Positions 1-11,778 are shown, counted from the first letter of the stretch. The stretch is 64,000 nt of DNA from Streptomyces sp. Q6 (GCF_036967205.1 NZ_CP146022.1:1240001-1304000); one strand, 5' to 3'. Program-made: numbers and translations. Notes: a model not told the origin generated them from the letters alone.

Positions 1-1227
1 GAGGACCAGCTGCGGCTCGGTGCCGCCGACCCGGCCCGCAGCGCCACCGGCCTGCTCGCGCTGACCAAACTGGCGACGGCCGCGCAGAAGTCGGGCGACA
101 AGGACGGCACCCAGGCCGCCGCCCTCGCGAAGGTCCTCTCGCAGCGGACGTCCGACAGCGACAGCCAGTTGATGGACACGGTGGCCCGCGACTCGTCCGG
201 CACCGAGGAGGGCAACCCCCGGCGCAACGAGGCGCTGATCCTCTCCGAGCAGGCCGCGTTCACGCACAACGCCGACGTCGGCGACGCCGGCGAGCTCGAC
301 CTCTTCTATCCGAAGGACGGCTCTCCCGCCCTCGACTACCCGCTCACGCTGGTCGACGAGCCCGGCCTGAGCACCGACGAGAGCCGGGCGGTCGTCCGCT
401 TCATGACGCTGCTCACCGCGCGCGAGGGCCGCTCGATCCTGGAGAAGCACGGCTTCCGCACCGACGGCGGCGCCTCGCCCGAGGCGGTCGCCGCGCAGGC
501 CGGCGGCCGCACCCCGCAGCCGTACGCGGACCCCACCTCGGAACCGGCCGCCGACGAGCAGATCGAGCAGACCCTCGGTATGTGGACGATCACGGTGCAG
601 AGCGCCCGGATCACCACGGTCGTGGACGCCTCGGCGTCCATGTCCAATCCGGTGCCGGGGAGCGGCGAGTCCCGGATGGAGGTGACCAAGGCCTCGATGC
701 TGGCGGCCCTGTCGACGTTCACGCCGGAGGACGAGATCGGCCTGTGGGAGTTCTCGACGCTCCTCGACGGCAGCCGCGACTACAAGAAGCTCGTGCCGAC
801 CCAGCGCCTCGGCGACCGCAAGGGCTCCGGCACCGTACGCGACCGCCTCTCCGCGGCGTTCACCGGACTCCAGCCGGTGCCGGGCGGCGCGACGGGCCTG
901 TACGACACGACGCTCGCCGCCTACAAGGAGGCCACGTCGTCGTACCGGGGCGGCAAGTTCAACGCGGTCGTGGTGGTCACCGACGGTGTCAACGAGGACC
1001 CCGGGTCGGTCTCCCGCTCCAGCCTCCTCTCCCAGCTGGCCGCGCTCTCCGACGCGGAGCACCCGGTGCCGCTCATCGCGATCGCCGTCGGCCCGGACAC
1101 CGACAAGGACGAGATCGAGCAGATCGCCGAGGCCACCGGCGGGTCGGGGCACCAGGTCACCGACCCCGCCGACATCCAGAAGGTGATCCTGAAGGCGATC
1201 ATCGAGGCCGGCGCCAAGTCCAACTGA
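1..1227 (+). CDS. Solute-binding/von Willebrand factor A domain protein (5' partial)
   Basis: The reading frame is open from the first base of the window, so the true start lies upstream and only the last 408 codons are present. The C-terminal half is a VWA domain. It has a MIDAS-type motif DASASMS (bases about 628-650) and a later TDGVNEDPG loop, the usual metal-binding arrangement of VWA folds. The N-terminal visible part (LDLFYPKDGSPALDYPLTL and following) looks like the end of a bacterial extracellular solute-binding domain, a pairing common in Streptomyces membrane or lipoproteins. It is probably exported, but the signal sequence lies outside the window. No catalytic function can be assigned, and a role in ligand or protein binding at the cell surface is inference. 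Confidence 0.8.
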   Translation, partial: EDQLRLGAADPARSATGLLALTKLATAAQKSGDKDGTQAAALAKVLSQRTSDSDSQLMDTVARDSSGTEEGNPRRNEALILSEQAAFTHNADVGDAGELDLFYPKDGSPALDYPLTLVDEPGLSTDESRAVVRFMTLLTAREGRSILEKHGFRTDGGASPEAVAAQAGGRTPQPYADPTSEPAADEQIEQTLGMWTITVQSARITTVVDASASMSNPVPGSGESRMEVTKASMLAALSTFTPEDEIGLWEFSTLLDGSRDYKKLVPTQRLGDRKGSGTVRDRLSAAFTGLQPVPGGATGLYDTTLAAYKEATSSYRGGKFNAVVVVTDGVNEDPGSVSRSSLLSQLAALSDAEHPVPLIAIAVGPDTDKDEIEQIAEATGGSGHQVTDPADIQKVILKAIIEAGAKSN

Positions 1228-1233
1228 CCCCGC

Positions 1234-2754
1234 TCAGCCCAGCGGCACCGCCGGCGCCGGCAGCCCCACGGGCCAGGTGTGCACAGGCTCGCCGACATGC
1301 ATCAGCTCGCAGTACCGGCGCGTGGTCGCCGCGAGCGCCGCGTCGCGCGCCAGTCCGCTGTCCAGGGCCCGGTGGTACGTCGCCGCCTGCCACGCCGCGC
1401 CGTTGGTGCGCAGCCGGCAGCGCTCCTCGATCACGCCCAAGTAGTGGTCGCGGTCGGCGGGTTCGACGCCCCAGGCGTCCAGGCCCGCCGCCGCGAGCGG
1501 CAGCAGCTCGTCCCGTACGAGGGCGACGGCCTGCACCTGCTCGGTCCCGCCGAACCGGCCCCGGCGCGGCCACTCCAGGCGCGCGTCGATGCCGTACCGG
1601 CAGGCCGCGTCGAAGTTGCGGGCGGCCGCGTCGAAGGAGAGTCGTGACCACACGGGCCGCGCGTCCTCCGCGAGCGCCCGTACGAGCCCGTAGTAGAAGG
1701 CGGTGTTGGCGATGACGTCGGTGACGGTGGGGCCCGCGGGCAGCACGCGGTTCTCCACGCGCAGGTGCGGGACGCCGTCGGCGATGCCGTAGACGGGCCG
1801 GTTCCAGCGGTACACCGTGCCGTTGTGCAGCACGAGTTCGGCGAGGCTGGGAATGCCGCCCGCGTCCAGGACGTCGAGCGGCTGCTCCTCGTCGAGGATC
1901 GGGAGCAGCGGCGGGAAGTACCGCAGATTCTCCTCGAAGAGGTCGTACGCCGACTCGATCCACCGCTCTCCGAACCAGGTGCGTGGCCGCACGCCCTGCG
2001 CCTGCAATTCGGGCGGCCGGGTGTCCGTGGACTGCTGGAACAGCGGCGGCCTCGACTCGCGCCACAGCTCGCGTCCGAACAGGAACGGGGCGTTGGCGCC
2101 CACCGCTATCTGCACCGCGGCCACGGCCTGCGCAGCGTTCCACACATCCGCGAACCGGCCCGGCGTCACCTGGAGATGCAACTGCACCGACGTGCACGCC
2201 GCTTCGGGCGCGATCGACGAGGACGTGCAGGTCAGCCGCTCCACACCGTCGATGTCGAGCAGGAAGTCCTCGCCGCGCGCGGCGACGATCTGATCGTTGA
2301 GCAGGGTGTAGCGGTCGACGGCCGACAGGTTCGCCGAGACGAGGTCGTCCTTGCCGAGCGTCGGCAGAATGCCGATCATCACGATTCCCGCATCGACCTC
2401 ATTGGCCTTGCGGTGCGCATAGCCGAGCCCGGTGCGCAACTCCTCGGCGAGCTGGTCGAGAACACGGCCGCCGAGCCGGTGCGGGGCGATATTCACTTCG
2501 AGATTGAACATCGCGAGTTCCGTCTGGAAATCCCGGCTCGCGATGCGCTCGAGAACTTCGGCATTCATCATTCTCGGCATCCCGTCGGGCCCGGCGAGAT
2601 TCAGCTCGATCTCCAGGCCCATGAGATTCTGGGGCCGGTCGAAGCGCTTCTCGTCCAACAGCCGCTCCAGCCCCGTCAGACACTCCTTCAGCTTCTTCCG
2701 GTAGCTCCGGCGGTCGGCCAGGTCCACCGCGCCCGCAACGACCTTCTCCCCCAT
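1234..2754 (-). CDS. Glutamate-cysteine ligase family (GCS2-like) protein
   Basis: A 506-residue protein of the carboxylate-amine/GCS2 ligase superfamily, which makes gamma-glutamyl bonds using ATP. The motif region LMGLEIELNL near residue 45 matches the family's substrate/Mg-binding GxExE-type strand, and the NLEVNIAPH segment (about residue 85) is also typical. The ATG at 2754 is chosen over an upstream in-frame start at 2931 because it is preceded by a good ribosome-binding site (GAGGAGGG, 8 bases away) and the upstream extension is low-complexity. The precise substrate is unknown. Actinomycetes make mycothiol and ergothioneine rather than glutathione, so a different amine acceptor than cysteine is possible. 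It is the only minus-strand gene in this corner and faces the VWA gene tail-to-tail with 6 bases between stops. Confidence 0.8.
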   Translation of the reverse strand: MGEKVVAGAVDLADRRSYRKKLKECLTGLERLLDEKRFDRPQNLMGLEIELNLAGPDGMPRMMNAEVLERIASRDFQTELAMFNLEVNIAPHRLGGRVLDQLAEELRTGLGYAHRKANEVDAGIVMIGILPTLGKDDLVSANLSAVDRYTLLNDQIVAARGEDFLLDIDGVERLTCTSSSIAPEAACTSVQLHLQVTPGRFADVWNAAQAVAAVQIAVGANAPFLFGRELWRESRPPLFQQSTDTRPPELQAQGVRPRTWFGERWIESAYDLFEENLRYFPPLLPILDEEQPLDVLDAGGIPSLAELVLHNGTVYRWNRPVYGIADGVPHLRVENRVLPAGPTVTDVIANTAFYYGLVRALAEDARPVWSRLSFDAAARNFDAACRYGIDARLEWPRRGRFGGTEQVQAVALVRDELLPLAAAGLDAWGVEPADRDHYLGVIEERCRLRTNGAAWQAATYHRALDSGLARDAALAATTRRYCELMHVGEPVHTWPVGLPAPAVPLG

Positions 2755-3274
2755 GGAAGCGTCCCTCCTCGCACGGGCAGCCCGCTGATCCGGCCGCATG
2801 TCACGGTGGATGATGCCCAGGCAATGTGATCGATAACGCCCCGCACGGGCCGACGGGGCAGTACGCTCAAGGCAGTTACCCTGCGGCACATTCCTTAGGC
2901 ATGCGGCAGCTCGCAGATTCACGGCACACACATCTGGTGAAAAACGCCGACAAGTATCGGCCGACCGCTCGATCGAAAGACTCCGAGGTCACGAGCGGGA
3001 CGTCCACAGGAAATCCGCACAATGCCTGCATACCGTCACGCGAACGACGGCCGAATAGCACCTTGCCGAAACAGCTGAGCCTGCTAGACGAAACACTGTG
3101 TGAACAGGTGTCGTATAAACTCCGCGGACGAGACAGAGAGTTGGCGCCCGCGGCCGAGGCCCCCGCCCCCTCTGGCCCGCGTACCCCATGTGCATTGCGC
3201 AGCTGACAGCGCCGTCCGCTCGTCCCGCACCGCCCTCGCACCACGTGCCTGTCGAATGAGAGAGGCGACCCACC
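2755..3274. other. Intergenic region between divergent genes, no gene seen
   Basis: About 520 bases between the start of the glutamate-cysteine-ligase-family gene (minus) and the start of a plus-strand hypothetical. Open frames here have no plausible coding bias. The stretch is noticeably less GC-rich than the genes around it. It contains a TATAAA hexamer at 3114-3119 that could be a -10 element for the plus-strand gene, but no convincing -35 element sits at the right distance. Confidence 0.5.
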
Positions 3275-3859
3275 ATGCCGCTGCATGTCCCTCCGGCTCC
3301 CGCGCCTGCCCTCCGCACGGTCCTCACGGCCCTCGGTTCCCCCACCGCCGTCCGCGAGGCACGCACCCCGTCCCTGCGCTCCGCGCAGGGCCCCGCAAGC
3401 CCCGAACTCCCGCTTCCCGTCCATGTGTTGGACCGGATCACCGAGAGCACCGGCCCCTCGCGCGCCCGCCTCACCGGCTGGCGTTTCCTGATCCGCTGCG
3501 GGGACCGTGCCGTGGCCGCGGCCGACACCATGCTCACGCCCGACGGCTGGGCCTTCTCGCACTTCTTCGAAGGCCCTTACGTCACGTCCACCGAGCGGGC
3601 GCTCCGGCAGGCGGAGTCCCTCACGAAGCCGTACCAGCCCCGGCTGCTCTCGGTGCCCGAGCTCTACATGCTCACCCTGTGGCTGCACGGCGACATCACG
3701 GCCGACGCCGCCGGCGGCCATCCGGCGGCCGACGACATCCTGGTCCCGCTCGCTCCCGCGCCACCCGGCATCGCCGCCCACCGTCCGCACCGGGTGTCCG
3801 AGCTGCTCCCGGTCCTCACGCACCGACTGACGCCCGCCCGGGCCACTCTGCTGGCCTGA
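3275..3859 (+). CDS. Conserved hypothetical protein
   Basis: A 194-residue protein with a good ribosome-binding site (GAGAGAGGCG) upstream of the ATG. The first 45 residues are Pro/Ala rich and probably disordered. Residues 46-150 are a compact region containing GWRFLIRCGDRAVAAADTML and HFFEGPYV, and look folded. No signal peptide or membrane segment is visible and I recognise no catalytic motif. It is followed by a strong inverted repeat that probably ends its transcript, so it appears monocistronic. The function is unknown. Confidence 0.65.
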   Translation: MPLHVPPAPAPALRTVLTALGSPTAVREARTPSLRSAQGPASPELPLPVHVLDRITESTGPSRARLTGWRFLIRCGDRAVAAADTMLTPDGWAFSHFFEGPYVTSTERALRQAESLTKPYQPRLLSVPELYMLTLWLHGDITADAAGGHPAADDILVPLAPAPPGIAAHRPHRVSELLPVLTHRLTPARATLLA

Positions 3860-3903
3860 CGCGACCGGAGGATGAGGCCCGGGGGGATCCGGGCGATCCA
3901 GAC

Positions 3904-3943
3904 CTGTGCCCCGCGCCGTCCGCCGTCCGGTCGCGGGGCACAG
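3904..3943 (+). terminator. Inverted repeat, probable terminator
   Basis: CTGTGCCCCGCG at 3904-3915 pairs with CGCGGGGCACAG at 3932-3943, a perfect 12-bp stem with a 16-base loop, 45 bases after the preceding stop. There is no U-run, as is usual for GC-rich actinomycete terminators. Confidence 0.6.
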
Positions 3944-4129
3944 CCGTGCCCATCCGGACTAGCCCGGTCCGGCCACCCCGAACCACCCGAAGGGGCAGTG
4001 CAGTTCGGCTGAACCGTCCGCACGGGTGACGCGTCTCCATCCTGTGAGGACCGCTGCAACGAAATCCCTGCGGATTGACGCCCACAGGGCAACACTGGGT
4101 TCCGGACCGACTGAAAACGGGGGGCGGCC

Positions 4130-4408
4130 ATGAACACCACACCGAGCCGCAGCACAGACGCCATCGCATCCATCACCGGCATCACTTCACAGCGAAAGAA
4201 CCTCTCCATGTGCCAGCACCAGCCGCCGTGTCCGACAGCCGATTCCGCGGACAGGGAAGCCGCCTTGCCTGTGGCTCATCACCCGGAGCAGGGCTGGAGC
4301 CTCCTGTGCAACGGGGTCCTGCTCTTCGAGGACACCGGCGAGCTGCTGCCCAACGGCACGATCATCGCGCCGCACCGCCCACTGAGCCCCGTGGTCACGG
4401 CGGCCTAG
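4130..4408 (+). CDS. DUF5999 family small protein
   Basis: A 92-codon frame ending in the conserved Streptomyces small-protein sequence that begins MCQHQPPCPTADSADREA and contains HPEQGWSLLCNGVLLFEDTG. The family usually starts at the MCQH methionine (ATG at 4208), giving 66 residues. The longer start at 4130 is kept because a GGGGGG ribosome-binding site precedes it, whereas the site before 4208 is weak. The Cys/His pair near the start (CQHQPPC) could bind metal, but that is a guess. The function is unknown. The gene is convergent with gcvP, with a shared hairpin between them. Confidence 0.7.
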   Translation: MNTTPSRSTDAIASITGITSQRKNLSMCQHQPPCPTADSADREAALPVAHHPEQGWSLLCNGVLLFEDTGELLPNGTIIAPHRPLSPVVTAA

Positions 4409-4458
4409 AGGCACCTGCGAAGGCGTGAGCCGGTATCGACGTACGGCTCCGCCGCGGC

Positions 4459-4493
4459 TGCGCGACCAGCCATGACGCTCGGCCGGTCGCGCA
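4459..4493. terminator. Hairpin between convergent genes
   Basis: TGCGCGACC (4459-4467) pairs with GGTCGCGCA (4485-4493) around a 17-base loop. It lies between the stop of the DUF5999 gene and the stop of gcvP, which face each other, so it could act in both directions. Confidence 0.55.
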
Positions 4494-4506
4494 CCCACCT
4501 CGAACC

Positions 4507-7392
<2,886 letters not shown>

Positions 7393-7449
7393 GACGGAGG
7401 CCTCCTGGTCATTGCGACCTGCGAGGGGCACCACGGCGCGGGTACCCGG

Positions 7450-7676
7450 ACGGCCTCCCCCTCTGTCATCTCAACCTGAGAGCTTCACCGGCCCGCCCGC
7501 GCAGCTGCACGAGGGCACGCCGGTTTTCACCGTCGGTGAGAGCGGGAAACGCACACCCCGCCCTGCTTTCCAGAGTGACCTCGTCCGTGCGGTACAGGGG
7601 CCTGAGAGATTCCGGGGAGGATTTGCTCCTTCGGCGCCTCCGACGACTGCTCGGAGGACTCTCCCGCACGGGGTCA
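7450..7676 (-). promoter_or_regulatory. Tandem glycine riboswitch
   Basis: Read on the minus strand, the gcvP leader contains two copies of the glycine-aptamer signature. The first runs from CGGGAGAGTC through GCCGAAGGAGCAA to AATCTCTCAGGC (about 7672-7590). The second runs from CCCGCTCTCACCGACGGTGAAA through GAAGCTCTCAGG to GACAGAGGGGG (about 7550-7453). Both have the paired GAGAG / CTCTCAGG elements and the GCCGAAGGxGCAA-type or equivalent internal loop of the family. The second aptamer ends about 60 bases before the gcvP ATG. In this family glycine binding normally activates gcv expression. Confidence 0.85.
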
Positions 7677-7689
7677 GCAGCCGTCTGCC

Positions 7690-7720
7690 AGCCTACCAGC
7701 GGCTACTTGGCCGGAACCCT
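7690..7720 (-). promoter_or_regulatory. Candidate gcvP promoter
   Basis: On the minus strand TAGGCT (7695-7690) is a good -10 hexamer, and the first riboswitch aptamer begins about 14 bases downstream, the spacing expected for a transcription start just ahead of the aptamer. The -35 region 17 bases upstream (GTTCCG) is weak. Confidence 0.45.
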
Positions 7721-7790
7721 CGAGTGGCCGCCTTCCTCAATGTGCTCTTTCGTAGTGCTTACAGACGAGTTGCGATCAGCTGGAGGCACC

Positions 7791-8165
7791 GTGCAGACCG
7801 ATGTCGATCCGCGCAATCTGATCGGCCGCAAGGCGTTCGACCGCAACGGAACCAAGATCGGCACCATCGACGAGGTCTACCTCGACGACGCCACCGGCGT
7901 TCCGGAGTGGGCTGCCATACGTACCGGCCTCTTCAGCCGCGACGCCTTCGTCCCCCTGGAGCCCAGCGAACTCGTGGACGGGACCCTGCGCGTCCCCTTC
8001 GAGCGCTCCCTGATCAAGGACGCCCCCGACTTCGGCGTCGGCCGCCACCTCTCCCCCGAGCAGGAGCTCCAGCTGTACCACCACTACGGCCTGGACATCA
8101 CGGCTCCCCCGGGCCCGGACGCCACCTTCGGCCACATCGCGGGCGCGGAAGAAGACCCGACCTGA
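7791..8165 (+). CDS. PRC-barrel domain protein
   Basis: A 124-residue cytoplasmic protein. Residues about 6-75 (NLIGRKAFDRNGTKIGTIDE onward) form a PRC-barrel, a small beta-barrel found in photosynthetic reaction centre H subunits and RimM. The tail ends in a region beginning LSPEQELQLYHHYGLD. The start is the GTG at 7791 with GGAGG four bases upstream; longer in-frame extensions run into the gcvP leader on the other strand. It is divergent from gcvP. The specific partner is unknown; the fold usually mediates protein or RNA contacts. Confidence 0.8.
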   Translation: MQTDVDPRNLIGRKAFDRNGTKIGTIDEVYLDDATGVPEWAAIRTGLFSRDAFVPLEPSELVDGTLRVPFERSLIKDAPDFGVGRHLSPEQELQLYHHYGLDITAPPGPDATFGHIAGAEEDPT

Positions 8166-8229
8166 CGCCTCCGCGCCCCTGAGGCGCCGCCCCTCCCCGG
8201 CCGCCGCCCGGCCGATCACCGGACGGGCC

Positions 8230-9645
8230 CTAAGCCCCCGCCGCGACATCCACCCCCGTCTCCACCGCGTCAGCCACGCCGACCCGCCCCACCGGCTCCA
8301 CCAGCGGCAGCGGCTCGGCCGGCTCCAGCTCGGGATCGTCCACCCGGAACGTCCGCACGCGCCCGGGCACCTGCGAGTACGGCGTCTCGAACCGGACGGT
8401 GACCCGCCCGAGCCCGCTGCCCTGCACCCACCCCGCCCCGAACTCGGCATGCCGCACATCGTGCCCGGCCATCCAGCGCCGCTCGACGACCGGCTCGACC
8501 GGGGCCGCTTCCCCGACGACCTCGTCCGCCGCCGCCTCGGCGTCCTCGACCACCTCACCGGCCCGCTCGGCGGCGGCCGCCTGTGCGAACAGATCCTCCT
8601 GCGTGAAGTCGGCGAGCCCGCTGACCCCGACCCCCAGGAGCCGCACGCCCCCGGTCGTGTCCACGCCCTCCAGCAAGCGCGCGGCAGACTCCCGCACGAC
8701 CGCCGGATCGTCCGTGGGCCCGCGCAGCGTCTCGGACCGCGTCAAGGTCGAGAAGTCGTAGCGCCGCACCTTGAGCACCACGGTCCGCCCCGATCTGTCG
8801 GCGGCCCGCAGCCGCTCCACACACCGGTCAGCGAGGCGCTGCACCTCCATACGCACCCGCACCCGGTCATGGATGTCCACGTCGTACGTGTCCTCGACCG
8901 ACACCGACTTGGAGTCCCGCTCGGCGACGACGGGCCGGTCGTCGTGCGCCAGCGCCATCGCGTACAGATGGCTCCCGTGCGCCTTCCCGAGCAGCCGCAC
9001 CAACTCGTCCTCGCCCGCCTCGGCGATCTCCTCCACGGTGACGATCCCGGCCCGCCGCAGATGATCCCCGGTGGCCGGCCCGACCCCGGGCAGGATCCGC
9101 ACGGACTTCGGCCCGAGCAGCGCCCGCTCGGTCCCGGGCCGTATCAGCACGAGCCCGTCCGGCTTGGCCTCCTCGGACCCGATCTTGGCGAGCATCTTGG
9201 AGGCGGCGATCCCCACGGACCCGGTCAGCCCGGTCACCCGCCGGATGTCCGTCCGCAGCCGCACCCCCACGGCGTGCGCGGACGCCTCGTCCCAGGCCGT
9301 CTCACCGGCCTCCAGATCGACGAACGCCTCGTCCAGGCTCAATGGCTCCACCAGCGGCGAGAGCTCCCGCAGCAGCCCCATCACCTGCTCGCTGATCTCC
9401 CGGTACAGCCGGAACCTCGGCACCAGATACGCCGCGTTCGGCGCGAGCCGCCGCGCCTGCCCCATCGGCATCGCCGAGTGCACCCCGAACTTGCGTGCTT
9501 CGTACGACGCCGTGGCGACGACACCGCGCGGCCCGAGACCGCCCACGACGACCGCTTTCCCGCGCAGGCTCGGCTTCGCCGCCTGCTCGGCAGAGGCGTA
9601 GAAGGCATCCATGTCGAGATGCAGAATCGTCGGCGCGGTTCTCAC
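8230..9645 (-). CDS. dinB: DNA polymerase IV (Y-family)
   Basis: A 471-residue translesion polymerase. The N-terminal palm motif LHLDMDAFYASAE carries the first catalytic Asp, and PLSLDEAFVDLE carries the catalytic Asp-Glu pair. The steric-gate Tyr after DMDAF is present. The thumb helix-hairpin-helix (KSVRILPGVGPATGDHLRRAG) and the little-finger domain follow. The C-terminal about 110 residues are an acidic Ala-rich linker plus a conserved tail (GHDVRHAEFGAGWVQGSGLG) seen in actinobacterial DinB proteins; no canonical clamp-binding motif was identified by eye. It bypasses lesions during replication. No SOS box was recognised upstream. Confidence 0.93.
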   Translation of the reverse strand: MRTAPTILHLDMDAFYASAEQAAKPSLRGKAVVVGGLGPRGVVATASYEARKFGVHSAMPMGQARRLAPNAAYLVPRFRLYREISEQVMGLLRELSPLVEPLSLDEAFVDLEAGETAWDEASAHAVGVRLRTDIRRVTGLTGSVGIAASKMLAKIGSEEAKPDGLVLIRPGTERALLGPKSVRILPGVGPATGDHLRRAGIVTVEEIAEAGEDELVRLLGKAHGSHLYAMALAHDDRPVVAERDSKSVSVEDTYDVDIHDRVRVRMEVQRLADRCVERLRAADRSGRTVVLKVRRYDFSTLTRSETLRGPTDDPAVVRESAARLLEGVDTTGGVRLLGVGVSGLADFTQEDLFAQAAAAERAGEVVEDAEAAADEVVGEAAPVEPVVERRWMAGHDVRHAEFGAGWVQGSGLGRVTVRFETPYSQVPGRVRTFRVDDPELEPAEPLPLVEPVGRVGVADAVETGVDVAAGA

Positions 9646-9690
9646 ATCTCCGATGCTGCCCTACGCCACTGACAACGCGGCCGTACGAGG

Positions 9691-10311
9691 TCACACGGCC
9701 CGGTTGCGTCGCCTCGCGAGCTCGTCCGCCGGGTTCGGCCGCACCAGGGTCTCCCCGGTGTCCACGCGCTCCCCGTGCAGCTGCGACAGGGCCGCGTCCA
9801 CGTCCCGCCAGACCACACCCACCGCGATGCCGAAGATCCCCTGCCCGCCCTGGAGCAGGTCGTGCACCTCGGCCGGTGACGTGCACTCGTAGACCGTCGC
9901 GCCGTCGCTCATGAGCGTCATGCGCTCCAGATCCCGAAAGCCCCGCTCCCGCAGATGCTGTACCGCCGTGCGGATGTTCTGGAGGGAGACCCCGGTGTCC
10001 AGGAAGCGCTTGACGACCTTCAGGACGACGACGTCCCGGAAGCTGTAGAGGCGCTGCGTCCCCGACCCGTACGCGGGCCGCACACTGGGCTCGACAAGGC
10101 CGGTCCTGGCCCAGTAGTCGAGCTGCCGATAGGTGATGCCCGCCGCCGCGCAAGCGGTCGGCCCCCGGTATCCGACCTGCTCGGAAGCCGCGTCACCGTT
10201 CTCCCCCGCCACCACAGGAACCGCCTGTGGGCGCTGCGAAGTGTGATCGGCCGCGCTGCCGTGAAACGAGTACGGACCGCCCGTCGCCGTACCGTCGCCG
10301 CTGCTTCTCAC
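9691..10311 (-). CDS. MerR family transcriptional regulator
   Basis: A 206-residue regulator. A flexible N-terminus of about 45 residues precedes a MerR winged-helix DNA-binding domain (GPTACAAAGITYRQLDYWART, then residues about 75-105). A helix and a C-terminal region without the cysteines of metal-sensing MerR proteins follow. The GTG start at 10311 has AGGAGG 6 bases upstream. This type, paired with a bifunctional nuclease gene and a second MerR gene (FtsR-like), is standard in actinobacteria. The effector is unknown. It may dimerise through the C-terminal region. Confidence 0.85.
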   Translation of the reverse strand: MRSSGDGTATGGPYSFHGSAADHTSQRPQAVPVVAGENGDAASEQVGYRGPTACAAAGITYRQLDYWARTGLVEPSVRPAYGSGTQRLYSFRDVVVLKVVKRFLDTGVSLQNIRTAVQHLRERGFRDLERMTLMSDGATVYECTSPAEVHDLLQGGQGIFGIAVGVVWRDVDAALSQLHGERVDTGETLVRPNPADELARRRNRAV

Positions 10312-10457
10312 GCCGACCTCCTCTTTGACCTGCCCTCTCGACGGTAGGCAGTCTCAGGGGGTGCGTCAACGAACGCCACACTCGCCACGCCGAGTGATAA
10401 TCACCCTAGGAGTGGTTTCCCGTATCCCACCGCGGGGAAAGGCTTGTCGAATGCGCT

Positions 10458-10485
10458 GAGGCGGCCGCCGCTCGGCGACCGCCTC
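10458..10485 (-). terminator. Hairpin after the bifunctional nuclease gene
   Basis: On the minus strand GAGGCGGtcGCC and GGCggCCGCCTC pair around a GAGC loop, starting 5 bases after the stop of the DUF151 gene. There are two mismatches inside the stem and no U-run. Confidence 0.5.
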
Positions 10486-10489
10486 CTGA

Positions 10490-10963
10490 TCACTGACTGT
10501 TGGTCCCGAAATCCTCGGGCGAAATCTGGTCCAGGAACTCGCGGAACTTCTCCACCTCGTCCTCCTGCTCGTCCGGGATCGCGATCCCGGCGTCGTCGAG
10601 GACACCGTCACTGCCGAAGATCGGCGTCCCGGTGCGCAGCGCGAGCGCTATGGCGTCGGACGGGCGGGCACTGACCTCGACACCGCTCGCGAACACCAGT
10701 TCCGCATAGAAGACGCCTTCCCGCAGGTCCGTGATGCGTACTTCCGTCAGCTCCTGACCGACCGCCTCCAGCACGTCCTTGAAAAGGTCGTGCGTCAGCG
10801 GCCGCGCGGGGGCCATGCCCTGCTGAGCGAAGGCGATCGCCGTCGCCTCCCCCGGTCCGATCCAGATGGGGAGGTAACGGTCGCCTCCCACTTCACGCAG
10901 GAGCACGATCGGTTGGTTGGAGGGCATTTCGACCCGGACACCTACGACGTCGAGCTCGTTCAC
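10490..10963 (-). CDS. Bifunctional nuclease family protein (DUF151)
   Basis: A 157-residue protein covering a complete DUF151/BFN domain. Typical sequence includes MNELDVVGVRVEMPSNQPI at the start, LPIWIGPGEATAIAFAQQG near residue 35 and PSDAIALALRTGTPIF near residue 105. Plant and thermophile members have been reported with RNase and DNase activity; the role in actinobacteria is not established. The acidic C-terminus (EQEDEVEKFREFLDQ) is usual. It lies between two MerR genes, all on the minus strand, but with separate hairpins and spacers, so co-transcription is uncertain. Confidence 0.9.
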   Translation of the reverse strand: MNELDVVGVRVEMPSNQPIVLLREVGGDRYLPIWIGPGEATAIAFAQQGMAPARPLTHDLFKDVLEAVGQELTEVRITDLREGVFYAELVFASGVEVSARPSDAIALALRTGTPIFGSDGVLDDAGIAIPDEQEDEVEKFREFLDQISPEDFGTNSQ

Positions 10964-11049
10964 ACAGCAACCCTAGGACGTGCCCGGCCGGTTTGGGTAG
11001 TCGGGCATGCTCCGAGGGCCGGGCCCACGGCACTCGCCCGCCCTTTCCA

Positions 11050-11778
11050 TCAGGGCAGACGCACCCCGAGAGCGGTCTGCACAAGTGCCGCGTGCAACTT
11101 CACGGTCAGCCCCGCCATCTCCGTGGCACGGGCCTGCGCGAGCGCTCTGGTCTGCGGATTGCGGTGCACCTTGAGCGGCGCGACGACGGAGTCGACCAGA
11201 CCCGCCTCACGGTCCGCGGCCGCCCGCATGACGCGCAGATGCCGCGGCTCGATCCCGAACCCGCCCAGTTCGCCGACGAGCTCGGCGACCAGAACGGCCG
11301 AGGCGTCGTAACCCCCGTCCGGCAACGGGGCGATGAGACCGTACGACTCCCACTCCTGGAGGTCCGCCTCGTCGATCCCGGCGGCGGCGAGCAATTCGTC
11401 CCGGCCGACCCGCGCGGCCGTCGGGGCCTCGCCCTCGTCCGTCAGGTCGCCGGGGCGCCCAGGAGCGGGTACGGGCAGCGCCTCGCCCCGCTCCAGGGCG
11501 TCGAGCTGCTCCTTGATGACCTTCAGCGGCAGATAGTGGTCCCGCTGCATCCGCAGGACGTGAGCGAGCCGCTCGACGTCGTCGGGACTGAACTTGCGGT
11601 AGCCGGACGGCGTCCGCTGCGGCTCGATGAGCCCTTCGGACTCCAAGAACCTGATCTTGGAGATGGTGACTTCGGGAAACTCATCGCGCAGCACGTTCAG
11701 TACGGTGCCGATGCTCATCAGCCGACTGTCCGTGGTGGCGGTGCCGCTGCCGGCACCGCCCCTCGTCGTTTGCAGCAT
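11050..11778 (-). CDS. ftsR: FtsR-like MerR family transcriptional regulator
   Basis: A 242-residue MerR protein like mycobacterial Rv1828 and corynebacterial FtsR, the latter known to control ftsZ. The DNA-binding domain is residues about 22-90 (SIGTVLNVLRDEFPEVTISK, then FLESEGLIEPQRTPSGYRKF). A second, degenerate winged-helix-like region follows (VGRDELLAAAGIDEADLQEW), the architecture of that family. It sits directly downstream of the FHA gene (26 bases between them), the same pairing as garA-ftsR in other actinobacteria, which supports the assignment. The symbol is by homology reading only. Confidence 0.8.
   Translation of the reverse strand: MLQTTRGGAGSGTATTDSRLMSIGTVLNVLRDEFPEVTISKIRFLESEGLIEPQRTPSGYRKFSPDDVERLAHVLRMQRDHYLPLKVIKEQLDALERGEALPVPAPGRPGDLTDEGEAPTAARVGRDELLAAAGIDEADLQEWESYGLIAPLPDGGYDASAVLVAELVGELGGFGIEPRHLRVMRAAADREAGLVDSVVAPLKVHRNPQTRALAQARATEMAGLTVKLHAALVQTALGVRLP

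Noticed and set aside
2876-3823. 315-codon minus-strand frame overlapping the intergenic region
   Set aside because: It overlaps the better-supported plus-strand gene at 3275-3859 and has Gly/Arg-rich shadow composition.
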